Assembly: GCA_044351045.1 (NCBI GenBank)
Contig: JBILGM010000103.1
Location: 1-20,224, forward strand
DNA: 20,224 nucleotides
Source of the DNA: UBA6136 sp044351045
GTDB taxonomy: Bacteria; Pseudomonadota; Gammaproteobacteria; Methylococcales; Methylococcaceae
Direction of reading: 5' to 3'
Below the pieces are notes generated by a model, which was not told the origin of the DNA, did not search any database, and saw nothing but the letters and a program-made list of their open reading frames with translations. Positions 8,154 through 16,055 of the stretch are shown in pieces. The translations under genes and the position numbers were made by a program. Position 1 is the stretch's first letter, and every line of letters starts with the position of its first letter.

Positions 8154-11100
8154 CTATTGACTACTGTCTGGAAGGCGAACCTCTCGAACATCAATTGGTG
8201 GATACTCCGGCCGCGGTATCAGCTCACGGATAGTTTTGTCCATATCTGCACCACAAATAGTAGGTATTGACACTCCATCGACCAGCTTTGCACCAATACG
8301 CATGCTAAAAAAACCTGGCTGTCCTGTGTTGCTGGTTAGGCGATTCTTACATTTACGGTCATTTACATTGACGACTGGCATGTGGTACATGGGGCCTTCA
8401 GTCCAGGGTTTAAAATCACTCAGATAGTGATTTTTATATTTTTGGTATGCGTAAAGCGGGCCATCCCATTCAAGATATTTCTCCATAATCCACTTGCCAA
8501 CGGTTTTTTCATATAATCTATATCGTTTGGTTTCCAGGGGAGATATGCCGATCCCTATGCATCTTCCATCTGCATTATAACCAGAGCAGTTTATCGGGCC
8601 CACATTTCTTTCTCCACTATATCTAACGATCATCGCAGCCATCTCTTCAGTACTACAGACCTTACCAGACAGCTTTAATACTTCTCTTTTATCCTGCTCC
8701 AAAGATGGGTGGTACCAACCACCTTTATTAATAGCGCTGGCAACAAAACAGTGGAACTTGACCTGATAAGAGCCTCGATCTATGTCAGCCCCACCCCCTT
8801 CAGTTTTCGACCGCGCATCAAAAGTGTAAGAGTAATTGCCACTCATCCAGAAAGGGGTCCCTTCAAAACCTGAAAAAAGATTAGGTCGAGGTCCGGGGAC
8901 TATTTCATATTGACCAGTACCGATTTCTCTGACCTTACATTTACCACTGGCATCACGCTGACATGCCTCCTGGGTCATATCCTCGAGTTGTGACATTCTT
9001 TCCAGCACATCCTCGTCCTGATTATTTTTAGACTTGCCTCTAATTAATTCTCTAGTTCTAAATGCATCCTGCCAAGCTAACCCATTAGAGTGCCAGACAC
9101 CCTCTTCAAAACTCCCCTCATTAAAATAATAAAGAGCTGCGTCAGTAAAGTGAGGGAATGGTGGTGGTGACTTTTTTAAGACAAATGGTGAAGCATAACC
9201 TACTTTGTCAAATTCATTCCGCCACCCATATACAGCGCCATTTTGAGCAGGAACATGTCTCATCCATAGCCAATTCCTCTCCCCTCCCTCTTCAAGGCCC
9301 ACCTGTTTGGCAGTAAGGGATAGCACAACCTGATCATCGCTGTAGGCACCGCTCAGTTCTTCGACTTGATTCACCATGTCTATATATGCCTGCTTGATGC
9401 GCTGATGGTTTTCGGCACAGACCTGCGCGACTTCTGGCCAACGCGGGCTATAGCCAGTCTCACCCGGTTTAAGCTGTGCCTGCTGGTCAGCATAAAGACA
9501 AAATCCTAGCCCATTACTAACCGGATTAAAGTCAATGGCAGGGGCCCCATCAAGCCGCGCGACCGTTAAGGCGTCATAGGCTTCATGCATCCCCAAGTCC
9601 AACTCCATGTTGAGAATTTCACCCTGCATCAATAATGCGCCACGCAATACCCGATAGGCATATTTATAGATAGCCCGATCATCGAAAAGATAGCCAGCAC
9701 CGTCTTTCAGCATGGATTGCTTCCATTCTCCATAACCTTTTTCAAAGCAAGCGAGTAGCGGAGAGGACTGCCCACTCTCGCTTAACAAGGAATTAACTAG
9801 ATTGCTCCGTGCCGTCTTGAGTTGACCTAGATATTTTGATTTGAAAGCCAACAGTTCCTGCGTCGGAAATGGCACTCTGGATTTAGTCTCAATCGCCTGC
9901 GTCAGGCTAGCCTCCTGTTTTTTCAATAATTTCAAATAGGCTGCTCTTGCACCGGACTTCTCCCCACCCGCTTCACCATCCAAAAGATTATATGCATTGG
10001 TGTAGTCCCTGAGCTGAGCATCACACCATGCCGTCACCACCTTGAGTTGCGTATTGTTAATTTGACGATTGGCTTCGTCTACACCTTTTTCAATATTCTT
10101 AATGTCAACCTGAATGTCTTTAAGTAACTCATAGGTCCTATCGGGTTTTTCTGGCAAGAACCAACCGAGGAACATGTTTACAAACAACGTAGCCACTTGT
10201 ATCTGGGCACCTTTTGTCTCCCAAGTAGGCTTGTTGTCTAGGATCTTTCCCGTGTTTACTATCCCACTTTCCAAAAAGGCAGATACCCCTTGAAATATTG
10301 CGAGGAAGGCTAATTGCGGCCGCACCAAACCGTCTTCCTGATAGGCTTGACGGCTGGCCACTATATCCTGGGGATAAAACACATCATTGCTTGCAAAGCT
10401 GCCTCGACATTTCAGCCGATTATCGCCACGCAGAATCCCGCAAGTTTGCGCTCCACCCGCTGCAATCGAAAGAAACTTAGCCATGCCGACATGAGTTTGA
10501 CCATATTGATTTCGCCCCCAACATACGGTCGTCCGATCTGGCTTTAGCCCACAGGTATGCCAGTCACCGGCATTGATGTCGATGAAACGATCCGAAGGGG
10601 GTGCTGCCTCACCAAATAAACCATTTCCCCAACAAAAAGCCCGGCCATCGGAGGCCCGTAGTACACACGCATGGAGTTGACCCGTCGCTACCCTAGCGAT
10701 GGGCTCTGAGATTTTTTGTGCATAGCTGGTGAATCCTTCCTCACCCCAACACAGTAACTGCTTGCGTGTATTAATGGCACAGGTATGGTCACCCCGGGCA
10801 TCGAGTTGGGTATATCGATCTGTGGGGATATTGAGCTCACCGTTACTGTTATCGCCCCAGCATTCCATGCGCTTGTCCAGGCGAATCGCACAGGTATGAT
10901 CGTCACCGGAAGCCACCGCGAGATAGCGGCCCTTGCCGAGTCCCACCCCTGGCAGTGCCTCAGGAAGTCCCCAACACCTTAAGCGTCTATCCCTCCTCAA
11001 GGCACAGCCGTGGTGCTCTCCCATGCTAACCTGTTGGTAAGTTCCGATCGGTGGGCTCGCCTGGCCATAATTATTCAAGCCCCAGCACAACAGTTGATGG

Positions 11101-11390
11101 CTACCCTTAAGAATGGCACAAGTGGCCGATCCTCCGGCATCCACCGTGCTAAAGCGCTGTTCAGTAAGGATGGGGACATCAGGCAACTCGGCCTCACCCA
11201 TCATGCTAGCCGCACGATTGGATGTTGGTACCGCCTGTGGCGATGGATTGGGTGCAGTAACCGCATTGGAATTCTGCTCTTCTCCAAATCCCAGTCCGGC
11301 TGCAATCGGATGAGCGGCAGCTTGGCCATCGGGAACACCCAGCACAACCAGCACGGTAAGAGCCGCTGTAAACAACGCTCGGCTAATCAT
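8154..11390 (-). CDS. Large exported RCC1-repeat protein with unassigned C-terminal two thirds
   Basis: 1078 residues. Residues 1-25 look like a Sec signal peptide (MISRALFTAALTVLVVLGVP). A low-complexity linker precedes seven RCC1-type units at about 80-335, each with a Cys about 8-10 residues before a C-W-G: Cys91/CWG102, 129/139, 167/177, 204/214, 242/253, 280/290 and a degenerate 317/Cys328-Arg-Gly. This Cys-rich RCC1 subtype is common in exported bacterial proteins and should form a seven-bladed propeller, possibly a binding head. Residues about 395-412 are hydrophobic (VATLFVNMFLGWFLPE) and lead into a charged amphipathic helix region (415-455, KDIQVDIKNIEKGVDEANRQ). The remaining 600 residues, with scattered cysteines, match no family I recognise. 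No convincing ribosome site precedes the ATG. It could be a surface binding protein or a toxin with a propeller head; this is undetermined. Confidence 0.8.
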   Translation of the reverse strand: MISRALFTAALTVLVVLGVPDGQAAAHPIAAGLGFGEEQNSNAVTAPNPSPQAVPTSNRAASMMGEAELPDVPILTEQRFSTVDAGGSATCAILKGSHQLLCWGLNNYGQASPPIGTYQQVSMGEHHGCALRRDRRLRCWGLPEALPGVGLGKGRYLAVASGDDHTCAIRLDKRMECWGDNSNGELNIPTDRYTQLDARGDHTCAINTRKQLLCWGEEGFTSYAQKISEPIARVATGQLHACVLRASDGRAFCWGNGLFGEAAPPSDRFIDINAGDWHTCGLKPDRTTVCWGRNQYGQTHVGMAKFLSIAAGGAQTCGILRGDNRLKCRGSFASNDVFYPQDIVASRQAYQEDGLVRPQLAFLAIFQGVSAFLESGIVNTGKILDNKPTWETKGAQIQVATLFVNMFLGWFLPEKPDRTYELLKDIQVDIKNIEKGVDEANRQINNTQLKVVTAWCDAQLRDYTNAYNLLDGEAGGEKSGARAAYLKLLKKQEASLTQAIETKSRVPFPTQELLAFKSKYLGQLKTARSNLVNSLLSESGQSSPLLACFEKGYGEWKQSMLKDGAGYLFDDRAIYKYAYRVLRGALLMQGEILNMELDLGMHEAYDALTVARLDGAPAIDFNPVSNGLGFCLYADQQAQLKPGETGYSPRWPEVAQVCAENHQRIKQAYIDMVNQVEELSGAYSDDQVVLSLTAKQVGLEEGGERNWLWMRHVPAQNGAVYGWRNEFDKVGYASPFVLKKSPPPFPHFTDAALYYFNEGSFEEGVWHSNGLAWQDAFRTRELIRGKSKNNQDEDVLERMSQLEDMTQEACQRDASGKCKVREIGTGQYEIVPGPRPNLFSGFEGTPFWMSGNYSYTFDARSKTEGGGADIDRGSYQVKFHCFVASAINKGGWYHPSLEQDKREVLKLSGKVCSTEEMAAMIVRYSGERNVGPINCSGYNADGRCIGIGISPLETKRYRLYEKTVGKWIMEKYLEWDGPLYAYQKYKNHYLSDFKPWTEGPMYHMPVVNVNDRKCKNRLTSNTGQPGFFSMRIGAKLVDGVSIPTICGADMDKTIRELIPRPEYPPIDVREVRLPDSSQ

Positions 11391-11612
11391 ATATTTGCCA
11401 TCATTCTAGTCAACCATGCTTTCGGGAAGTACATGCTTGTTTATCAATAGGACAACAACCGCCTTGCTATGGACTTGAACAGGTTAGGCGAGATTAAAGT
11501 TCTTCATGCAGAATCGCCGCATAAACCCTTCATTGTAGGCCTAGCGTCGCGGGGCTGGAGTTTTTCACCGCATTAATATACATAAGCCTCTCACCATCAA
11601 CATGCATAATTG
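11391..11612. other. Intergenic stretch, presumed promoter region of the RCC1-repeat gene
   Basis: About 220 bases between two minus-strand genes. It must hold the 5' region of the RCC1-repeat gene and the end of the 171-aa gene. No sigma-70 pair with good spacing and no terminator hairpin with a T-run could be identified by eye. Confidence 0.3.
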
Positions 11613-12128
11613 TCATTGTATTTTTTGCGCGTCATTTACGAACTTCCTGAGATTTTTTGCGTTAGCCTTATCTGTCGAAGTCAGCTTTGCGCACTGAATG
11701 ACAGACAAGTCAGCCTTGCTAGGAATATATGAAAGCTTTCCTTCACTAATATACTGAGTAAGTATTATTGAAGAACCTGTCATGGTGACGGGATCAATTG
11801 TAGTATACCTTTCAGTGTAGCCATAGATAGTTGGGTAACCTAACTCTTCATATTTTGATGAGCCCGTAGATGATATCTCTATTACACCATTCTCGGAAAT
11901 CATTGACCCAAAAGACGGAAAGCAATCTCGATATCCGTCGCCCTCCATCAGACAGGTCATGCCTGCCAATGAGGCTTCATTGCCCCTGATAGAATTGATG
12001 CGATATTCAAGATAGAACCTCCCAACGTTGGCAGTCGCATTCATGCATAAACGACCAGCATCAGAATGGGCATGCAATGGAATCAAGGCCAGAAATAGCC
12101 AAGACATAATAAGCTGTTTTTTACTCAC
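11613..12128 (-). CDS. Small secreted protein of unknown function
   Basis: 171 residues starting at GTG (12128), supported by GGAG seven bases upstream. Residues 1-23 form a signal peptide (QLIMSWLFLALIPLHAHS). The mature protein has four cysteines (Cys28, 59, 69, 146), which may make two disulfides, and a beta-rich centre (GVIEISSTGSSKYEELGY). The C-terminal 25 residues are polar and probably helical. I do not recognise the family. Base composition is A+T-rich like the AOC-like gene and unlike the core genes to the right. It is upstream of the RCC1-repeat gene on the same strand, with a 222-base gap, so it is probably transcribed separately. Confidence 0.7.
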   Translation of the reverse strand: MSKKQLIMSWLFLALIPLHAHSDAGRLCMNATANVGRFYLEYRINSIRGNEASLAGMTCLMEGDGYRDCFPSFGSMISENGVIEISSTGSSKYEELGYPTIYGYTERYTTIDPVTMTGSSIILTQYISEGKLSYIPSKADLSVIQCAKLTSTDKANAKNLRKFVNDAQKIQ

Positions 12129-12217
12129 GATAATACTCCATATTGATAGATACCTTCAGTACGGGCTTAATTGACTACGTAATAGCCTATAACGCAGTCT
12201 CCATTCCACCCATTAAG

Positions 12218-12720
12218 TCACCAGCAAAAATCCCCCCGCCAAAGCCGGGGGCTTTCATTTGCGAGCCGCTCGCAGCGGGAACGCGGAGTCGCTGACGCGA
12301 CCCCCCCTGCTCTGGAGCCACCTAATGGTAGCAGAGCAGTTCCACAGTGTTGGCTGATCCAAGCGGGCCCTTCTTTCTGACCATGAAAACGGCGATTTAT
12401 CGCCTCATCTCGTCCGACCGTCGAGATCAAGTACCCACGGGCGCAGAAACGCTGCGCCCACAAAGTTACGCTTTCTCTTTCCATAGACTCGGACTAGGTA
12501 AATCGTGCTCTTTCCTTTGATGAACCCAACCACATACGACAGCGCAAACTTCGGCGGTATTGCAATCAGCATAGGCACATGATCAGGCATGAAGTGCCCT
12601 TCCAAGATACGAATCTCTCACTATTTGCTCAGCTAACCTTTCGAAATACCTCACCCAGATGGTGCCATAACGGCCCCTACAGGGCCTTGCGACGACTGGA
12701 AACGGAAGGGCGCCCCTCCT
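12218..12720 (-). pseudogene. IS200/IS605-family Y1 transposase TnpA, heavily decayed
   Basis: Pieces of an IS200-type TnpA lie in order on the minus strand in different frames: RRKAL-stop-GPLWHHLGEVFRK (about 12690-12635), ILEGHFMPDHVPMLIAIPPK with FALSYVVGFIKGKSTIYL and RVYGKRKRNFVG (about 12610-12450), then FCARGYLISTVGRDEAI (about 12455-12400). Lesions include TAG in place of a usual Tyr codon, at least two frameshifts, and loss of the second His of the HUH nickase motif (HVP instead of HVH). It cannot be active. Its left limit abuts the stop codon of the glycine-rich lipoprotein gene; the outer ends of the element are not exactly placed. Confidence 0.82.
12229..12254 (-). terminator. GC-rich hairpin with T-run at the 3' end of the IS200 remnant
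   Basis: Read on the minus strand, CCCCCG and CGGGGG arms are separated by a short loop (GCTTTGG) and followed by ATTTTT. This is the form of a Rho-independent terminator and also of the subterminal hairpins that IS200/IS605 transposases recognise at the right end. A second perfect hairpin, GCGAG-CCG-CTCGC, lies at 12261-12273. Either role is possible. Confidence 0.55.
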
Positions 12721-13081
12721 ATTCCGTGGTGGTTAGGGTGGTACGACTTGGATTACCGCCGGTATCGCTGGCGGGATGGTAGTAGCTGTAGCCACGATCG
12801 TTGATGAAATCGGGATTGTGGTAGCTCAGGGTGGCATGTGGGTCGTTATCGAGAGGGGCGTTGGCGGTTTGGGTGCTGTGACCCCAGTCATTGCCATACC
12901 CATCATTCCAGCCGCCCATCTGGGTCCCGAAATCCATGCCGCCGGTTCCATATTGGGTGCCCATACCTCCCCCACCCATGCCGCCCATGCCATAGCCCAT
13001 AAAACCCCCTCCGCCGGGCACGTAGCCAACACAACCCAACAGAAGGGTTAGAGATAGCGCCAGGATGCTGAACTTGATCAC
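12719..13081 (-). CDS. Small glycine-rich lipoprotein
   Basis: 120 residues from a GTG at 13081. The start was chosen because it places a standard lipoprotein signal (VIKFSILALSLTLLLGC) at the N-terminus, with Cys17 as the lipidated residue; the frame stays open upstream to a TTG at 13183, but that extension is proline-rich and unlike a signal. Residues about 22-55 are almost all Gly, Met and Tyr (PGGGGFMGYGMGGMGGGGMG). The C-terminal half is polar (DPHATLSYHNPDFINDRG). The function is unknown; similar Gly/Met-rich envelope lipoproteins are often poorly conserved. It converges with nothing and ends directly at the IS200 remnant. Confidence 0.65.
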   Translation of the reverse strand: MIKFSILALSLTLLLGCVGYVPGGGGFMGYGMGGMGGGGMGTQYGTGGMDFGTQMGGWNDGYGNDWGHSTQTANAPLDNDPHATLSYHNPDFINDRGYSYYHPASDTGGNPSRTTLTTTE

Positions 13082-13452
13082 GATGATCGATGCCTCGGGT
13101 TGGGGTAAAGGGGCCGGTAGCTGCTCGATCGCTGTCGGGGGACTTTGATAACCACCCGTAATTACTTTGTCAAGACTCTTCAAAGCTAAGCCGAAGGGCT
13201 GAGCATGAACGGCTATGGATATGTATCTGTTTTATATGCCTAGTTCTCGAGGCTGTCTATCGATGAGGGGGCAGCTTATACCAACTCATAGCCACAACCA
13301 ACGCCGCGTTGCGCTGGATGTGGGCGCTTCACTCGAGCCAACGTGTCGTGGGCCGCACCGGCTGCCTTGCCACATCAATTTCTACAGGCTCTCATGCAAG
13401 CCAACCACTTGCTACACTGATGGCCGTTTTTTTAACTACCAAAGGCACTCGC

Positions 13453-13800
13453 ATGACCCCCAACACCAGCCATCAGGACACCAGCCCAGACATTTTTTCT
13501 ACGGACTTTTTGTTGGGCAATGTCGGTGCGCCCTTTCTGGTAGGCGCGGCCGTGGGCTTCTTTGCCAAGAAAGTTTCGAAGATGGCCATCTTCGTGGGCG
13601 GCGCCCTGCTGGCCGTGTTGTTCCTGGCTGAGTCATGGGATCTGATTTCCGTCAAAGACGGTGCCGTGCTTGATGTGGCCTCAAAGGCCGCCGGCGCGCT
13701 CAAGGAAACGGGCACCCTGCTCACCGATCGCCTGAAGCTGATGTCTACACAGGGTGGCAGTGCGATTGCTGGTTTTTTTGTCGGTTTCAAGGCGGGTTGA
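13453..13800 (+). CDS. FUN14-family membrane protein
   Basis: 115 residues from ATG at 13453, with AAAGG seven bases upstream; the open frame reaches back to 13309, but that part has no family features. The sequence FLLGNVGAPFLVGAAVGFFAKK and the hydrophobic stretch MAIFVGGALLAVLFLAES match the glycine-patterned transmembrane segments of FUN14-domain proteins, and a third hydrophobic end (GSAIAGFFVGFKAG) fits the usual topology. Eukaryotic FUN14 proteins act in mitophagy; the role of bacterial members is not established. An extended -10-like element TGCTACACT lies at 13410-13418, a possible promoter. It converges with the thermonuclease gene. Confidence 0.78.
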   Translation: MTPNTSHQDTSPDIFSTDFLLGNVGAPFLVGAAVGFFAKKVSKMAIFVGGALLAVLFLAESWDLISVKDGAVLDVASKAAGALKETGTLLTDRLKLMSTQGGSAIAGFFVGFKAG

Positions 13801-13856
13801 ACGCCAAACCCCGCCCAGTTGGCCGACAACCCGATTCAGAATCCGGTCCGCGACAA

Positions 13857-14348
13857 TCACTCACGCCAGCGGATTTCAAGGTTCCGATATTCCCAGGGTG
13901 GCAGGGGATTGGGTTGTGACCACAGGCCGACATGGGCCGTGCGCGCTTGCTCCTCTGCCTGCGCATAGTCTGGGTCTTTTGCCTGCTTCACATCGACCCA
14001 TGCCATCCCTCGCTTGATTTGCTCCAGGTTGATCTCGACACCTTTCATACGCAGCTTGCCCATGGTTCGGCCCTGGCGGTCCTTCCCAAGTACGTCGATC
14101 CTCAACACCTTGCCTTGAACTAGTGCGGATAATGATTCTCTGGCCTGCCGACCAAAGGGCTGGTTCCTTTCCGGGGCATCAATCTGGCTTAGACGGATGT
14201 CCTGGGTTGATTTGTCGCTCGAGTTGCCGGTTGCCCGAAAGGTGATCGTGTCACCGTCCAGTACCGTCACGACCTGACCTTGTTGTTCGAACGCACATAC
14301 CGACACCCCGGCGGTCAGCAAGGCAAGCCCCAGGCTCATCGATCTCAT
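13857..14348 (-). CDS. Exported thermonuclease-family (SNase-like) nuclease
   Basis: 163 residues from ATG at 14348, chosen for the strong GGGGAG five bases upstream; it then opens with a signal peptide (MRSMSLGLALLTAGVSVCAF). The SNase fold is shown by VVTVLDGDTITF with Asp31, IRLSQIDAPERNQPFG with Arg52, Asp57 and Glu60, and RQGRTMGKL with Arg94, which correspond to the calcium ligands and catalytic Arg/Glu/Arg of staphylococcal nuclease. The C-terminal HVGLWSQPNPLPPWEYR is typical of proteobacterial members. It should degrade DNA and RNA in the periplasm or outside the cell. The gene is divergent from nadB, with only 76 bases between the starts. Confidence 0.9.
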   Translation of the reverse strand: MRSMSLGLALLTAGVSVCAFEQQGQVVTVLDGDTITFRATGNSSDKSTQDIRLSQIDAPERNQPFGRQARESLSALVQGKVLRIDVLGKDRQGRTMGKLRMKGVEINLEQIKRGMAWVDVKQAKDPDYAQAEEQARTAHVGLWSQPNPLPPWEYRNLEIRWRE

Positions 14349-14363
14349 CCCTTCTCCCCAAAC

Positions 14364-14392
14364 CTGACAGTTCAATTTCATTACAGTAGGAT
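14364..14392 (+). promoter_or_regulatory. Candidate sigma-70 promoter for nadB operon
   Basis: CTGACA (14364-14369) and TAGGAT (14387-14392) are separated by 17 bases, which would place transcription start near 14399, about 25 bases before the nadB ATG. The -35 box matches five of six consensus positions, the -10 box four of six. It lies in the 76-base gap shared with the divergent thermonuclease gene. Confidence 0.4.
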
Positions 14393-14424
14393 GGCTGGCA
14401 ATCCTCTTCAACGATGGACTTCCA

Positions 14425-16029
14425 ATGACACCACCTTGGTTTGACGTACTGATCATTGGCAGCGGCGCGGCGGGTCTCAGCCTTGCCCTGCGGCTTGCCA
14501 ATCGCGCTCAGGTGGCCGTCATTTCAAAAACGGCTCTGTCTGAGTCGAACACTCTTTATGCGCAGGGCGGCATTTCCGCCGTACTGGATGCGGAAGACTC
14601 CATCGAATCGCACATCCAGGATACCCTGGATGCCGGGGCCGGGCTTTGCGACCCGGACACCGTGCGGCTGGTAGTCTCACAGGGTAAAGCCTGCATTGAC
14701 TGGCTGCTGGATCAGGGCGTTCCCTTTACCGAAGTAGAGTCCGACGGGGGTACACACCAGCTGCACCTGACGCGTGAGGGCGGTCATACCCACCGACGGG
14801 TGGTCCATGCCGCCGACGCCACTGGCCGGGCCGTTGAAACCTCATTGGAGCAACGCGCGCGCCGGCACGCTAATATTCACCTGTTCGAGTATCACAACGC
14901 CGTCGATTTGATCAACGGTGGCAAGCTCGGGCTGAGCGATCGGGGTGTGGTGGGCGCCTATGTGCTGAATGGCAGAACACAGCAGGTAGAAACCTTTCGA
15001 TCCCGCTATACCGTTATCGCGTCCGGCGGGGCCAGTAAGGTCTATCTGTATACCAGCAACCCCGACATCGCGACCGGGGATGGGATTGCAATGGCCTGGC
15101 GGGCGGGGGCTAGCGTTGCCAATATGGAATTCATCCAGTTTCATCCCACCTGTCTGTACCACCCTCATGCTCGATCATTCCTCATCTCCGAAGCGGTACG
15201 GGGCGAAGGTGGCCGCTTGAGATTGCCTGATGGCAGCCCTTTCATGCAGCGTTTCGACGCGCGCGAAGAGTTAGCGCCACGGGACATTGTGGCGCGCGCC
15301 ATCGATCACGAGATGAAGCGCCTGGGCGCCGACTGTGTCTTTCTGGATATTTCACATCGGCCCGCTGATTTCATCAAACAACATTTTCCGACCATCCATG
15401 CGCGTTGCCTGGAGCTCGGCATCGACATTACGCGTGATCCGATTCCGGTGGTGCCGGCGGCCCACTATACGTGCGGTGGCATCCTGACGGATCACAAGGC
15501 CTGCACGGATCTGCCGGGGCTGCTTGCGATTGGCGAAGCGGCCTGCACCGGACTTCACGGGGCCAACCGTATGGCCAGCAATTCCCTGCTGGAATGTCTC
15601 GTGTTTGCGAAACAAGCGGCCGAACGCATTCTGTCGACGCTGGATGAACGCCCTCTTCCGCCCGAACTACCCGACTGGGACGAATCACAAGTGACCGATT
15701 CGGACGAGGAAGTGGTCGTTGCGCACAACTGGGACGAGATACGCCGTTTCATGTGGGACTATGTGGGGATCGTCCGCACCGACAAGCGGTTGCAAAGGGC
15801 CCTGCGCCGAGCCGAGCTTCTTAAGCAGGAAATCAGCGATTATTACGGCAACTTCCGCGTGACCAATGACCTGCTTGAATTGCGCAACCTCGCCATCGTC
15901 GCTGAGCTCATCATTCGCTGTGCGCTGCTGAGGAAGGAAAGTCGCGGCCTGCACTTCACTCTGGATTACCCGGAGATGGATACTCGCCAGCCCCCACGCA
16001 ACTCGGTTCTGCATCCCAAACCTCACTGA
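14425..16029 (+). CDS. nadB: L-aspartate oxidase
   Basis: 534 residues, the normal length. It catalyses FAD-dependent oxidation of L-aspartate to iminoaspartate, the first step of de novo NAD synthesis, and acts in the cytosol with quinolinate synthase NadA. The Rossmann motif DVLIIGSGAAGLSLAL is at 7-22; SNTLYAQGGISAV and the succinate-dehydrogenase/fumarate-reductase flavoprotein pattern follow (FIQFHPTCLYHP, AVRGEGGRLRL, ARDIVARAID-like region, AAHYTCGGILTD, GEAACTGLHGANRMASNSLL). The helical C-terminal domain ends with GLHFTLDYPE. The start has GGA eight bases upstream. It heads a plus-strand operon with the quinone oxidoreductase (26-base gap) and the Sel1 gene. nadA and nadC are not in the window. 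Confidence 0.95.
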   Translation: MTPPWFDVLIIGSGAAGLSLALRLANRAQVAVISKTALSESNTLYAQGGISAVLDAEDSIESHIQDTLDAGAGLCDPDTVRLVVSQGKACIDWLLDQGVPFTEVESDGGTHQLHLTREGGHTHRRVVHAADATGRAVETSLEQRARRHANIHLFEYHNAVDLINGGKLGLSDRGVVGAYVLNGRTQQVETFRSRYTVIASGGASKVYLYTSNPDIATGDGIAMAWRAGASVANMEFIQFHPTCLYHPHARSFLISEAVRGEGGRLRLPDGSPFMQRFDAREELAPRDIVARAIDHEMKRLGADCVFLDISHRPADFIKQHFPTIHARCLELGIDITRDPIPVVPAAHYTCGGILTDHKACTDLPGLLAIGEAACTGLHGANRMASNSLLECLVFAKQAAERILSTLDERPLPPELPDWDESQVTDSDEEVVVAHNWDEIRRFMWDYVGIVRTDKRLQRALRRAELLKQEISDYYGNFRVTNDLLELRNLAIVAELIIRCALLRKESRGLHFTLDYPEMDTRQPPRNSVLHPKPH

Positions 16030-16055
16030 CCGGGATCGCCGGGACCCGCGACATC

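Noticed and set aside
7286..8194. Longer start for the acid phosphatase at 8194, overlapping the RCC1 gene
   Set aside because: The extra residues bury the signal peptide, while the ATG at 8059 has GGAG at the right distance.
12776..13051. 91-codon plus-strand frame opposite the Gly-rich lipoprotein
   Set aside because: Its Val/Ile/Ala-rich translation is the mirror of the lipoprotein's Gly-rich codons; the minus strand has a proper lipobox.
13857..14501. Longer start for the thermonuclease at 14501
   Set aside because: It would overlap the nadB start and place 51 extra residues before the signal peptide; the ATG at 14348 has a strong ribosome site and gives a proper signal peptide.
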